64,000 nt of DNA from Geomonas subterranea (lineage in GTDB: Bacteria; Desulfobacterota; Desulfuromonadia; Geobacterales; Geobacteraceae). Under the pieces are notes generated by a model. The model saw nothing but the letters and a program-made list of their open reading frames with translations. It was not told the DNA's origin and did not search any database. Made by a program: the position numbers and the translations under genes. Location: positions 2,480,001 through 2,544,000 of the forward strand of contig NZ_CP077683.1 of assembly GCF_019063845.1 (NCBI RefSeq), written 5' to 3'. Positions 51,225 through 60,349 of the stretch are shown here, one piece after another; the first letter of the stretch is position 1; each line of letters opens with the position of its first letter.

Positions 51225-51945
51225 ATCCCCTCTCCTCGCCGCGTTGTTCGTGTTCGGCGCGCTTGTGCTCCTTGCGCTGCTCCTTCTCGTAGCGCTTGTC
51301 TTCTTTTCTTTGCTCCTTTTCGAAGCGCTTCTCTTCCTTTCTTTGCTCCTTTTCGAAGCGCTTCTCTTCCTTTCTTTGCTCCTTGGAATACCTCTTCTCG
51401 TCCTTTTGCTGCTCGTGGCGCGCCTTCCAGTAGCCGCGGTCGCTGCGGTGTTTCCCCTGGTAGTGCGCCCGGTCGCGCTGGTAAACGGCGTACTCGTGGG
51501 CACGGTACTCCCGGATACGCTCGATGCGGTAGCGGCGCAGCGGCGAGGGGAGCTCGCGGTACCCGACCGGGACCCAGCGGCCGCGGTTGTCAGGAGAGCG
51601 GTACCAGCGCCCGTCACGGAAGCTGAAGTAGACGTTGTTGATGTAGAAGAGGTCATAAGGGACCCCCACCGCCACGTAGAACCCCAGCGGCTGCGGGTAG
51701 ATGAACTGAACGTCCTCTTCGGGCTCATCGTAATAGGGCTCCGGCTGGTACACCGGGACCGGGGCGGGCGCCACCACGACCGGACGGGGGGCGGGGGCCG
51801 GGGCCACCACCACGGGACGCGGTTCGTTGCCGAGATGGATGTTGACGTCAACGCCGACGTTCCCCGCTTGCGCCTGGGAGAGCATAAGCGGCAGGGCGAC
51901 GGCCTGCAGCACGAGGGTACGCGCTATCTGTTGCATCGTTTTCAT
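51196..51945 (-). CDS. Secreted protein with five charged 11-residue repeats, function unknown
   Basis: 249 aa from the ATG at 51945 (AGGAGG upstream). Signal peptide ends SQAQAG. Then a proline/valine linker (RPVVVAPAPAPRPVVVAPAP), a compact domain rich in aromatic residues (GFYVAVGVPYDLFYINNVYF, DGRWYRSPDNRGRWVPVGY) and a highly charged C-terminal tail of five 11-residue repeats such as RFEKEQRKEEK. The tail is predicted as one long helix. The middle resembles small envelope proteins with Y/F-x-W motifs found widely in Geobacter. The role is unknown; DNA of the repeat region is a 33-bp tandem repeat and thus prone to length change. Confidence 0.8.
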   Translation of the reverse strand: MKTMQQIARTLVLQAVALPLMLSQAQAGNVGVDVNIHLGNEPRPVVVAPAPAPRPVVVAPAPVPVYQPEPYYDEPEEDVQFIYPQPLGFYVAVGVPYDLFYINNVYFSFRDGRWYRSPDNRGRWVPVGYRELPSPLRRYRIERIREYRAHEYAVYQRDRAHYQGKHRSDRGYWKARHEQQKDEKRYSKEQRKEEKRFEKEQRKEEKRFEKEQRKEDKRYEKEQRKEHKRAEHEQRGEERGYDRDRHGRD

Positions 51946-51970
51946 GGGTGTTCCTCCTTGGGCGGTGAGG

Positions 51971-53755
51971 TCAGCGTGCGACACTCAACGGTTTGGATAC
52001 ATCTTCAGTCGCAAAGAATCGCTTCACATAGCCGGTGAAGTCCTCCGCGGGCATCGGGGGGGCGAAGTAGAACCCCTGCGCCTCGTCGCAGCACCGGTCC
52101 ACCAGGAAATCGAGTTGCGCCTCGCTCTCGACCCCCTCGGCGATCACCTTGAGTTTCAGGCTGTGCGCCATGGAGATGATGGCCTCGGCAATGGCGGCAT
52201 CATCGCTGTCGGTGACGAGATCGGCGATGAAGGAGCGATCGATCTTGATGGCATCGATGGGAAAGTGTTTCAGGTAGTTGAGCGAGGAATAACCGGTGCC
52301 GAAGTCGTCGATGCTGAGCCGCACCCCCATCCACTTCAACGCCTGCAGCGCGTGGATGTTCTTCTCGGCGCGTTCCATGATGACGCTCTCGGTCAACTCG
52401 AGTTCCAGGGAACTTGCGCGGACGCCGGTCTCCTCCACGATGCGGGCGACGGTCTGCAGGAAGTCGTGCTGCCGGAACTGCCGCCCCGAGATGTTGACGG
52501 CGACCCTGAGTCCCGGGCAGAGCAGGTCCCACTCCACCGCGTGCAGGCACGCCTCCCGCAGCACCAGCTCCCCCAGATCGAAGATGAAGCCGCAGGACTC
52601 GGCGATGGGGATGAACTCATCGGGCCCCACCACGCCGAACTCGGCGCTGTGCCAGCGCAAAAGCGCCTCCGCCCCGGTCAGCCGCAGGTTTTTCAGGTCC
52701 CACTGGGGCTGGAAGTACAGGTAGAATTCCCCCCGGGCCACGCCCTGGCGCATCCCGTTTTCCAGCGCCACCCGGCGCATGTTCACCTGGTTCATCTCCT
52801 GGGAGAAGAACTGGTAGCCCGCCTTCCCCTCGCTCTTGGCCTGGTACAGCGCCTGGTCCGCGCTGCGCAGCAGGCTCTCCACGTCCTCACCGTCTCCCGG
52901 GTACATGGCGATGCCGATGCTGGTGCTGCCGTAAAGTTCCTCCCCGTCGATGAGGAAGGGCTCGCAGAAGAGGGCCTGCAGCCTCGCGGCGGTGGCAGCC
53001 ACCCCCTCCTCCCCCGGCACCGCGTTGATCAAGATGACGAACTCGTCCCCCCCTAGCCGGGCCAGGGTATTGGACTCGCACACGGAGTTCGCGAGCCTCG
53101 CCGCCACCTCCTGCAGGAACTTGTCCCCCACCTCGTGTCCCCGGGAGCTGTTCAGATCCTTGAAGTTGTCCAGGTCGAGAAAGAGCAGGGCCAGCTCGCG
53201 GCGCTCGCGCAGGGCGAGGGCGAGGGCCTGGTGCAGGCGGTCCATGAGGAGGGCCCGGTTGGGGAGCTTCGTGACGCTGTCGTAGTAGGCGAGGGTTTCC
53301 AGCTGCTTCTCGCACAGCTTGCGCTGGGTCATGTCCTCGCAGGCGGTCAACATGCCCAGGTAGTCGCCGGCGGCGTTCCTGATCGGCTTGGAGGTGAGCT
53401 GGACCGGGAAGATCTGGCCGTCCTTGCGCACGTTCAGGCACTCGCGCTTCCAAAGGCCCGCGCTCCGGTAGTCGATGCTTCGCCCCCCCCCATTCCCCTG
53501 GGGCGCCAGGATGCGCGCCGGCCTGCCGAGCAGTTCTTCGGACGCGTAGCCATGCATCTCCGCCTCCGCCTGGTTCACGTAGACGATCTTGCCTTCCTTG
53601 TCGCTGATGGTGATCCCCGCGCCGATGGGAAGACAGTCGATGGCTTCCTTCAGCATCGCAAGGCGCTCCTCGTCCTGCGGCAGCCGGTTCAACAACTGCA
53701 CGGAGTGGAAGCCCGGTTGCGAACCCGGTGGTGGGCCGTTAGCCGCATCGTGCAT
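51971..53755 (-). CDS. PAS-GGDEF-EAL c-di-GMP turnover protein under riboswitch control
   Basis: 594 aa, soluble. PAS at about 30-150 (IDCLPIGAGITISDKEGKIV). GGDEF domain intact: RLGGDEFVILI. EAL domain intact: TGAEALLRWHS, ELTESVIMERAE, DDFGTGYSSLNYLKHFPIDA, KVIAEGVESEAQL. Both synthesis and breakdown of c-di-GMP are therefore possible, with PAS choosing the balance. The 5' leader carries a c-di-GMP-class riboswitch with terminator (53895-54022). GGAGAG lies before the ATG. Confidence 0.93.
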   Translation of the reverse strand: MHDAANGPPPGSQPGFHSVQLLNRLPQDEERLAMLKEAIDCLPIGAGITISDKEGKIVYVNQAEAEMHGYASEELLGRPARILAPQGNGGGRSIDYRSAGLWKRECLNVRKDGQIFPVQLTSKPIRNAAGDYLGMLTACEDMTQRKLCEKQLETLAYYDSVTKLPNRALLMDRLHQALALALRERRELALLFLDLDNFKDLNSSRGHEVGDKFLQEVAARLANSVCESNTLARLGGDEFVILINAVPGEEGVAATAARLQALFCEPFLIDGEELYGSTSIGIAMYPGDGEDVESLLRSADQALYQAKSEGKAGYQFFSQEMNQVNMRRVALENGMRQGVARGEFYLYFQPQWDLKNLRLTGAEALLRWHSAEFGVVGPDEFIPIAESCGFIFDLGELVLREACLHAVEWDLLCPGLRVAVNISGRQFRQHDFLQTVARIVEETGVRASSLELELTESVIMERAEKNIHALQALKWMGVRLSIDDFGTGYSSLNYLKHFPIDAIKIDRSFIADLVTDSDDAAIAEAIISMAHSLKLKVIAEGVESEAQLDFLVDRCCDEAQGFYFAPPMPAEDFTGYVKRFFATEDVSKPLSVAR

Positions 53756-53894
53756 GAGGGTCTCTCCTGCCGGAGGCCCGCTGCGGCCCCGGCATGCATA
53801 TAGTGTGTGATGAGGCGATGGGGAGAGGAGGAAACCGCCCCCCGGCCGCGCCTGCGGAAGGGCACAGGTTTAAAAACCACCATTAGAAACGCGC

Positions 53895-53953
53895 AAAAAA
53901 AAACGGGTTGCCGGTATCTTAGCTCGACCTGCGCTAGATATTTCGGCAACCCG
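53895..53953 (-). terminator. Riboswitch expression platform: terminator overlapping the aptamer
   Basis: Minus strand: CGGGTTGCCG (53953-53944) pairs perfectly with CGGCAACCCG (53913-53904); an inner second stem GCTAGATA/TATCTTAGC extends it. Nine U follow (53903-53895). The left arm is also the conserved 3' part of the aptamer, so aptamer and terminator exclude each other. Confidence 0.8.
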
Positions 53954-54022
53954 GCTGTCTCGGGGAGACCCTTGGGCTTTCCGTCCCACCCTCGCGGATG
54001 GTTTAGTATTATCGTTTATCTA
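53936..54022 (-). promoter_or_regulatory. Cyclic di-GMP-I class (GEMM) riboswitch aptamer
   Basis: Read on the minus strand: CTAAACCATCC-GCGA-GGGTGG forms the P1b hairpin with a GNRA tetraloop, followed by the conserved GGGACGGAAAGCC, a short second hairpin (GGGTCTCCCCGAGAC region), and AGCCGGGTTGCCG, the conserved 3' segment of the receptor. Outer AGATA (54022-54018) and TATCT (53940-53936) can pair. The alignment with the GEMM consensus (AAACC...GTGGGACGCAAAGCC...AGCGGGGTTACCG) is good. It lies 181 bases upstream of a GGDEF-EAL gene. Confidence 0.8.
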
Positions 54023-54204
54023 TTTTCCGGTGCTGTCCGTTGTGACGCGCTTCGAGCCGGGCCCGCTCCTCCTCCCGAAGGTCTCGGCAGGCGTAACGCC
54101 CGTGCCATCGCGTAAACGGTTTAACCAGATGGGGAGGGAAATGTCAAATGAAATTAGTCTTACCACTCGGCCGCGACGGGGCGGGCGCCGGGCCGGCAAG
54201 GGTG

Positions 54205-56193
54205 TCAGCTGGCGGCATTTCGCTGCCGGACCGGGATGGTGACCGTCACCTCTGTCCCCTTGCCGACCGTGGAACGGACGTCTATGTCGCCTCCGTGACG
54301 CTTCACGATGCCGTAGCAGACGGTGAGCCCGAGGCCGGGCCCCCTCCCTGCGGGTTTGGTTGTGAAGAAGGGATCGAAGATCTTGGCCAGGTTCTGGGGA
54401 GGGATGCCGCAGCCGTTGTCGCGGATCACCACCGAGACCTGCAGCGGTTCGCCATACTTCTTCACCAGCGCCGTGCAAAGGTCGATGCTGCCGCCATCGG
54501 GGAGGGCGCTCTTCGCGTTTTGCAGCAGGTTCACGTAGACCTCCAGGAGCTTGACGAAATCCCCCTCGATCTGGGGCACCTCCGGGTCCAGGTCCAGCTG
54601 CACGGTGATCTTCTGCTCAGCGAATGGCCCCGACATGATCTCCAGGGTGTCCCTGAGCACCTCGTTGATGTCCATCATGCTGAAGTTGCAGCGCACCTGG
54701 GTGGTGAAGCGGACCAGGTCCTCGACGATCTTCTGGCAGCGCACCGCTGCGCTCTCGATGCTCTCGAGGACGTCGATCCCCTCCATGAGCTCCGGGTCGA
54801 TGGGATGGTGCAGGGCGTTGCTGCGCAACATCTGGATGGCGCCCAGTATCCCCGCCAGGGGGTTGTTGAGCTCATGCGCGGCGCCGGCGATGACCTCTCC
54901 CAGGGTCGCCATCTTTTCCGACTGGATCAGCTTGGTCTGGGCCTCCTTCAGGTGCCGGGTCTTCTCCTCGACCATCTTCTCCAGGCGGGTGTTCAACTCC
55001 CTGCGCTGTTCCTCGACCTGCTTGCGCTCGGTGATGTCGCGGATGATGACCTGGATGGCCTGCTGCCCCTGGAACACGATCCCGGTGGCCACCGCCTCCA
55101 CGTCGATGACGGTCCCGTCTTTTTGCACCATGCGCGATTCGCGCAGCGGCGAAGGCTCCCCGGTGTCGTTAATGTGCTGGATCCTCTCGACGACCATGGC
55201 GTGGTAGTCCGGATGCACGAAGGAGAAGATGGAGTGGCCGATGAGCTCCTCGGGGCTCTCCACCCCCAGGAGGTTGCATGCCTCCCTGTTGGCGCATACG
55301 TAGCGCCCCTCGTGCTGCACCAGGATCGCCTCGGGCGCATTCTCGAAGAGCTTTCTGTAACGGTCCTCGCTCTGCGTCAGTTCCGCTTCCATCTTCTTGC
55401 GCTCGGTGATGTCGCGGAATATCCCCCTGGTGCTGATCGCACGCCCGCTACTGGTGTTGCAGTTTATGCTCCCTTCGAGGATGATGCTGCGCCCGTCCTT
55501 GGCGACGAACTCCACCTCCACCCGCGGGATCCTGGCGCCGCTTTTCAGCTCATCGAACATCGTGGCGCAGTGGTTCTGGCAGCAGGGCTTGATCACGTCG
55601 AAGATGTTCATTGAGGCCACGTCCTCGTCCGAATACCCCAAGGTCCTCTTCCAGGCGTTGTTCACATAGATGAAGTTCCCCTTGGCGTCCACGCTCTGGA
55701 TCAGGTCGTTGGCGTTCTCAAGGATGTCGCGGTAGCGCTCCTCGCTCTCCTTGAGCTCCTCCTCGGCCCGCTTTCTGTCGGTGATGTCCAAAAAGCTCTC
55801 GATCAGGTGGTCGCGCCCGTGCAGGTTCACCCGCGCCACCGTTTTCACGATGGTGATGGTGTCGCCGTTGGCCTTCAACAGCTGCCGCTCGGCGTTGTCG
55901 ATGCGCTGCCCCTGGTCGGTGATGGGACAGTGACCGGTCTCCTCGGGGCAGATGAAGCAGTGGCAGACCGAGCCGACCATCCCCTCCCTGTCGGTGCCGA
56001 TCATCTCGACCGCCTTGGGGTTGGCGTCTACGATGGCATGGGTTTCGGCGTCGATGATGACGATGCCGACCTGGACGGTATCGAATACCGCGGCCAGCCG
56101 CTTGCGGCTCTCCTCGAGCTCACCGGCGACATGGCTGAAATCGAAGCAGGCGCGGGAGGGGGAGGCATTCTCAGCATTGAAGATGTTCGGCAT
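54205..56193 (-). CDS. Three-PAS soluble sensor histidine kinase
   Basis: 662 aa, no TM helix. PAS1 (about 30-145) carries a cysteine cluster, [19 protein letters not shown] (Cys77, 79, 82, 89). PAS2 (about 150-270) includes [14 protein letters not shown]3 runs about 275-400. A coiled coil ([20 protein letters not shown]) leads to the H-box [19 protein letters not shown]-box [15 protein letters not shown]1 [10 protein letters not shown] and [20 protein letters not shown]. The output regulator is not adjacent; the NtrC-type gene at 57446 is the nearest candidate. AGGAG before the ATG. Confidence 0.92.
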   Translation of the reverse strand: MPNIFNAENASPSRACFDFSHVAGELEESRKRLAAVFDTVQVGIVIIDAETHAIVDANPKAVEMIGTDREGMVGSVCHCFICPEETGHCPITDQGQRIDNAERQLLKANGDTITIVKTVARVNLHGRDHLIESFLDITDRKRAEEELKESEERYRDILENANDLIQSVDAKGNFIYVNNAWKRTLGYSDEDVASMNIFDVIKPCCQNHCATMFDELKSGARIPRVEVEFVAKDGRSIILEGSINCNTSSGRAISTRGIFRDITERKKMEAELTQSEDRYRKLFENAPEAILVQHEGRYVCANREACNLLGVESPEELIGHSIFSFVHPDYHAMVVERIQHINDTGEPSPLRESRMVQKDGTVIDVEAVATGIVFQGQQAIQVIIRDITERKQVEEQRRELNTRLEKMVEEKTRHLKEAQTKLIQSEKMATLGEVIAGAAHELNNPLAGILGAIQMLRSNALHHPIDPELMEGIDVLESIESAAVRCQKIVEDLVRFTTQVRCNFSMMDINEVLRDTLEIMSGPFAEQKITVQLDLDPEVPQIEGDFVKLLEVYVNLLQNAKSALPDGGSIDLCTALVKKYGEPLQVSVVIRDNGCGIPPQNLAKIFDPFFTTKPAGRGPGLGLTVCYGIVKRHGGDIDVRSTVGKGTEVTVTIPVRQRNAAS

Positions 56194-56243
56194 GGGCTAC
56201 TCCTGGAAACATTCGCGTTCTTGCTGGGGACCGGCTCTTGCGG

Positions 56244-56735
56244 TCAGTGCCCCTCGGCCAGCTCCTTCAGGATCTTCCTGGCGTCCCGGTTCCCTTGGGC
56301 GGCCGCACGGCGGAACCATACCTCCGCCTTGTCCTGATCGGGTGCCGGTACCGCGAGCCCCTGCAGGTACATCATGCCGAGGTCGTACTGGGCGCTGTCG
56401 AAACCTGCGTCAGCCGCTTTCTGCAGCAGCCCGAAGGCCTTCTTGAAATCCTGGGGCACCACCTCCCCCCGTATGTAAGCAAAGGCGAGGTTCCACTGCC
56501 CCGGCGCGTACCCCTGGCTCGCCGACTTCTCGTACCAGGTGAGCCCCTGCTGTTTGTCCAGGGGGACCCCCACGCCGGAGGAGAGCATCACCCCGAGCTT
56601 CATCTGCGCCTCGGGGTTGCCCTGCTCGGCCAGATTCTTTATGGTCTTCAGATCGGTGCCGTCATACCCGTACCCCCGGGCGGCTATGGCGGCGACCACC
56701 ATGAACATTACCAACACCACCTGCCTTAGTTTCAT
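56244..56735 (-). CDS. Secreted Sel1-like repeat protein
   Basis: 163 aa. Signal peptide (MKLRQVVLVMFMVVAAIAAR). Three Sel1/TPR-like repeats follow: AEQGNPEAQMKLGVMLSSG, ASQGYAPGQWNLAFAYIRG and ADAGFDSAQYDLGMMYLQG, each ending in an A-x-x-W/F helix. These solenoids bind partner proteins. It ends 50 bases upstream of the histidine kinase gene on the same strand, so they may be co-transcribed. Confidence 0.9.
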   Translation of the reverse strand: MKLRQVVLVMFMVVAAIAARGYGYDGTDLKTIKNLAEQGNPEAQMKLGVMLSSGVGVPLDKQQGLTWYEKSASQGYAPGQWNLAFAYIRGEVVPQDFKKAFGLLQKAADAGFDSAQYDLGMMYLQGLAVPAPDQDKAEVWFRRAAAQGNRDARKILKELAEGH

Positions 56736-57445
56736 ACCCCCACCTCTCGGTCAAATTGAAACCTCATATATGCACATTACCTGCCAACCACGCCGGTCGC
56801 GCCGCGGCGACGCTCCGGGAGGGGGACCGGCCGGGGGAGCATCCGGCGGACGGCGGACGGCACCGGAGCCTCGGCACGCATCCTGCTAGTGTGAATACCG
56901 CCGGTGGCGCATAGGCCGGCGGGAAATGAGCGGATGCGGACGGCTCACGGGATGTGGCAGCACCAGGTCGTCGATAAGACACGGGAAAATGGTTATTTGC
57001 CCGATGCTCCGTCCGCCGCCGCCGTAGCCGCCGACGAAGGAGAGCGTCCCCTCCTTGTCCCACACCGGCACGAACTACTGTTGGAAAAGCCCCACTTTCA
57101 TGCGTGAAATCACACAGTGATGAGAAAAATGTGGTGTGGGGCCGCAAAACCGGAGATTCCGGCACGATCCAGCGGCACAACTGGGGCAAAAGTCGCAAAA
57201 GTGGGTGATTTGCCCCACTACCCCTGGTAAGGGTTCCGGTCCGGCACGTGAAAACGCCCGCCGGTGGCCGGCCGCGGTGGTGTAATATTCAAAAAAAACA
57301 ATACACAAATTATTAAATCAATGATAAAGTTCAGCCGCCTGCTGACCGGCATGGGGCGCCGCCGCCACGACACGGCCGACACCGGTCTCAGCCCATCGAG
57401 AATCTGCGGACTCTCCCGCAGCAGGTCCAGGAAGGAACGTTCACC
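56736..57445. other. 700-bp intergenic region before the NtrC-type regulator
   Basis: No convincing gene. Noted: the palindrome CCGGAGATTCCGG at about 57151-57163, an AT-rich stretch 57284-57330, and a 42-codon frame from 57321 whose stop overlaps the regulator start but which lacks a ribosome binding site. No clear -24/-12 sigma-54 promoter was found. Confidence 0.5.
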
Positions 57446-58942
57446 ATGAGCAAAAACAGGATCTTGGTCGTCGACGACGAAAAGCTGATCTCCTGGTCAC
57501 TCGCCGCCAGCCTCAAAAAGGACGGTTACGAGGTGGACACGGCGGCTTCCGGTGCGGAGGCCGTGCAGAAGTTCGAGAGCTTCAAGCCGGACCTGGTCAT
57601 GCTGGACATCTGCCTTCCCGACACCAGCGGGCTCGAGCTTTTGAAGCGCTTCAAGGCGACCAACGAGGACCTCTACGTCATCATGATCACCGCCTACGCC
57701 AACGCGGACTCCGCCGTGCAGGCGCTCCAGGACGGCGCCGAGGACTACTTCGGCAAGCCCTTCAACCTCGAGGCGGTCAAGCACGTAGTCGAGCGGGCCT
57801 TCGAGAAGCGGCGGCTCAAGAAAGAGGTCGACTACTTCAGAAACGAGCTGCGCAGGAAAAGCGACCACGAGAAGATGGTGGGCAACAGCCCCAAGATGAT
57901 CGAGGTCTTCAAGATGATCAAGATCTGCGCCGACGCCGACGCGAAGACGGTGCTGATCACCGGCGAGAGCGGGACCGGCAAGGAGCTGGTTGCCAAGGCG
58001 ATCCACTACCACAGCGCGCGGGCCGACGCCCCCTTCATCGAGGTCAACTGCGCCTCCATCCCGGAGAACCTGCTGGAAAACGAGCTTTTCGGCCACGAAA
58101 AGGGCGCCTACACCGATGCCTCGCGGCGCCAGAAGGGTGTCTTCGAGCTGGCCGAGGGGGGATCGGTGTTCCTGGACGAGATCGGGGACATGCCGTACCA
58201 GATGCAGGCCAAGATCCTGAAGGCCACCGAGACCAAGCGCTTCCGCAGGCTGGGGGGCCAGGAGGATGTGGAAGCCAACGTGAGGATCATCACTGCGACC
58301 CACCAGGACCTCCCGAGGATGGTCAAGGAGGGGAAGTTCCGCGGCGACCTCTTTTTCAGGCTCAACGTGATGAACATCTGCCTCCCGAAGCTTAGAGAGC
58401 GCAAGGAGGACATCGAGTCGCTGGTGCAGTACTTCATCGAGACCCTCAACGAGGAGTACGGCAGAAGCATCACCCACGCCGCGCCGGAAACCCTCGAGTA
58501 CCTGACCAGGTACGACTGGCCCGGCAACGTCCGCGAGTTGCGCAACTGCATCGAGCGCCTGATGATGCTGGAACAGGGGAAGGTCCTGACGCCGGAATTC
58601 CTGAACCCGGAGATCAAGCAGAGCCGGGTCCCCGCGGCGGATCCCGACTCCGCCGGGGTGATCAGCGCCGACTTCGCCGGGGAGCACATCGTGCTTCCCT
58701 CCACCGGCATCTCGCTGGAGGAGCTGGAAAAGATGCTCATCCAGCTCGCCTTGAAGAAATCCGGCGGCAACCAGTCCAAGGCGGCCAAGTTCCTGAAGAC
58801 GAGCAGGGACACCCTGCGTTACCGGATGAAGAAGTTCGGCCTCTCCGACTCGGGGAAGGAGGGTGAAGGCGAGGCGTTCGAGGCGCCGGTAGCGGGAAAT
58901 AGTGCGCCCCACCCATCCGGTGAAAGCCTGCGCTGGGTCTGA
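57446..58942 (+). CDS. NtrC-family sigma-54-dependent response regulator
   Basis: 498 aa. Receiver with [10 protein letters not shown] and phospho-Asp in [16 protein letters not shown]+ domain: Walker A GESGTGKE, the sigma-54 loop as GAYTDA (usual form GAFTGA), Walker [13 protein letters not shown], and Arg fingers in [13 protein letters not shown]-terminal Fis-type helix-turn-helix ([20 protein letters not shown]). It should activate sigma-54 promoters when phosphorylated. It is not next to a kinase on the same strand; histidine kinase 54205-56193 is the nearest. Confidence 0.94.
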   Translation: MSKNRILVVDDEKLISWSLAASLKKDGYEVDTAASGAEAVQKFESFKPDLVMLDICLPDTSGLELLKRFKATNEDLYVIMITAYANADSAVQALQDGAEDYFGKPFNLEAVKHVVERAFEKRRLKKEVDYFRNELRRKSDHEKMVGNSPKMIEVFKMIKICADADAKTVLITGESGTGKELVAKAIHYHSARADAPFIEVNCASIPENLLENELFGHEKGAYTDASRRQKGVFELAEGGSVFLDEIGDMPYQMQAKILKATETKRFRRLGGQEDVEANVRIITATHQDLPRMVKEGKFRGDLFFRLNVMNICLPKLRERKEDIESLVQYFIETLNEEYGRSITHAAPETLEYLTRYDWPGNVRELRNCIERLMMLEQGKVLTPEFLNPEIKQSRVPAADPDSAGVISADFAGEHIVLPSTGISLEELEKMLIQLALKKSGGNQSKAAKFLKTSRDTLRYRMKKFGLSDSGKEGEGEAFEAPVAGNSAPHPSGESLRWV

Positions 58943-59001
58943 ACTGACCCGGGCGGCAAACGCCCCCTCGCGGGCACCCGCAGCAAGGTCCCGGTAACGG
59001 T

Positions 59002-59040
59002 AAAAAAAACGGCCCGGAGGTATGTTCCCTCCGGGCCGTT
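59002..59040 (-). terminator. Intrinsic terminator of the parvulin gene
   Basis: AACGGCCCGGAGG / CCTCCGGGCCGTT arms with a short loop; eight U follow on the minus strand. Also usable, more weakly, for the plus-strand regulator. Confidence 0.85.
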
Positions 59041-59059
59041 CTGCGTCGGGCGCCTGCCG

Positions 59060-60028
59060 CTAAACCTTCTCTATCTTCGCCTTGTGGCGCAGCTCGCTCA
59101 GAAAGGCCGCCACCGCCTTGCGCGTCTGCTCCATCTTCAGGTACTGCACGATCTGGAACTTGACGTCCTCGAAGCGGTCGGTGGAGGGGGCGATCCGCTC
59201 CTGCAGCTTGATGATGTGATAGCCGAACTCCGTCTCCACCACGCCGCTGATCTCACCGTTTTTGAGGGCGAAGGCGGCCTTCTCGAAGGGCGGGGTCATC
59301 TGCCCCTTGCCGAAGATGCCGAGCTCCCCACCCTTGGCGCGGCTCGGGCAGGTCGACTCCGCCTTGGCGACCGCTGCGAACTCCTCCCCGTTGCGCACCC
59401 TTTTCAGAAGCGTTTCCGCCTTCTCGCGCGCCTTTCGCTTCTCGTCGGCGCCCCCCTTCTGGTCCACGCTCACCAGGATGTGACTAGCCCGCAGGCGCTC
59501 ACCCTTCTGGAACAATTTCCCCTTGTTGTCGTCGTAGAACTTCTTCGCTTCCGCGTCCGAGCAGGTGGCCTTGGTCGAGAACTGCCTGTCCACGAAGTAG
59601 TTGACCACGATCTCCCGGCGCATCGACTCCCGCACCTCGGCCTCGGTCATCCCGGCTGCCTTGACAGCCTTTTCGAACTCCTCCTTGCTGGGGAAGGAAG
59701 CCCGGTTCTTCTGGAATTTCTCTTCGACGAGCTGGTCCAGCCCCTTGATCTCCAGCTTCTTCCCCTCCTGGTATAGAAGCTCAGCGGAGGTGAGCTGCTC
59801 CAGGGCTGCGTCGGCTGCCTTCCTCATCTGTTCCGGCGGCAGGGTCTGGGTGACCCGGTTTTGCGCCAGGAGGGTCTTCACCGCGCGGTCCAGCTCGGGC
59901 TTCGTGATGACCGTGCCGTTCACCTTGGCAACGGGCGTGCCGCCGGAACCCTTCTCAGAGCAGCCCGGAAGCGCGCAGAGGGCCAGGACTGCGACTGCCG
60001 CCGTTATCAAATTCTTCAATGCGGACAT
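59060..60028 (-). CDS. Parvulin-type peptidyl-prolyl isomerase lipoprotein (PrsA/SurA-like)
   Basis: 322 aa. Lipobox LCALPGC. An N-terminal SurA-type chaperone region (VAKVNGTVITKPELDRAVKT) precedes a parvulin domain: RASHILVSVDQKGG, GGELGIFGKGQMTPPFEKAA and ETEFGYHIIKLQE. It likely assists folding of exported proteins, including cytochromes, at the membrane surface. AAGGAG before the ATG. Monocistronic with a strong terminator. Confidence 0.9.
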   Translation of the reverse strand: MSALKNLITAAVAVLALCALPGCSEKGSGGTPVAKVNGTVITKPELDRAVKTLLAQNRVTQTLPPEQMRKAADAALEQLTSAELLYQEGKKLEIKGLDQLVEEKFQKNRASFPSKEEFEKAVKAAGMTEAEVRESMRREIVVNYFVDRQFSTKATCSDAEAKKFYDDNKGKLFQKGERLRASHILVSVDQKGGADEKRKAREKAETLLKRVRNGEEFAAVAKAESTCPSRAKGGELGIFGKGQMTPPFEKAAFALKNGEISGVVETEFGYHIIKLQERIAPSTDRFEDVKFQIVQYLKMEQTRKAVAAFLSELRHKAKIEKV

Positions 60029-60297
60029 GGAATTCTCCTTTTATTGAATTGTAGGGATCACTGCCCCTGTCACAGCAAGAGCCGTACCCAGAAGAGACGC
60101 TGGAAGGACCGGGACGTAACACCGGCGCCCCACCCGGGCTGATCAAGATAATCCAGATATTTATGCCGCCTGGCCACGCCTCGCCTCGGCGGCAGCGCCC
60201 GCCGAGGCGAGGCTCCTGGAGGGAGGGGCGAAGGGGGGTGGGGCATATCACCCACCGGCTGAGGGAACTGGCGGGGCGGCCCACCTGGAGAGGGGAC

Positions 60298-60324
60298 AAA
60301 AAGGCCGCGCCTTGCGGCGCGGCC
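60298..60324 (-). terminator. Intrinsic terminator of the Gly/Thr/Lys-rich protein gene
   Basis: GGCCGCGCC / GGCGCGGCC arms with a 4-base loop and five U on the minus strand. Confidence 0.85.
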
Positions 60325-60349
60325 TCAATAGCGACCGCTTGCGTACCTC

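Noticed and set aside
56886..57071. 61-aa minus-strand frame in the large intergenic region
   Set aside because: GTG start, Pro/Arg/His-rich tail, no recognisable domain.
57321..57449. 42-aa frame overlapping the NtrC-type gene start (ATGA)
   Set aside because: No ribosome binding site and an Arg/Ser-rich composition typical of chance frames; kept only as a note in the intergenic entry.
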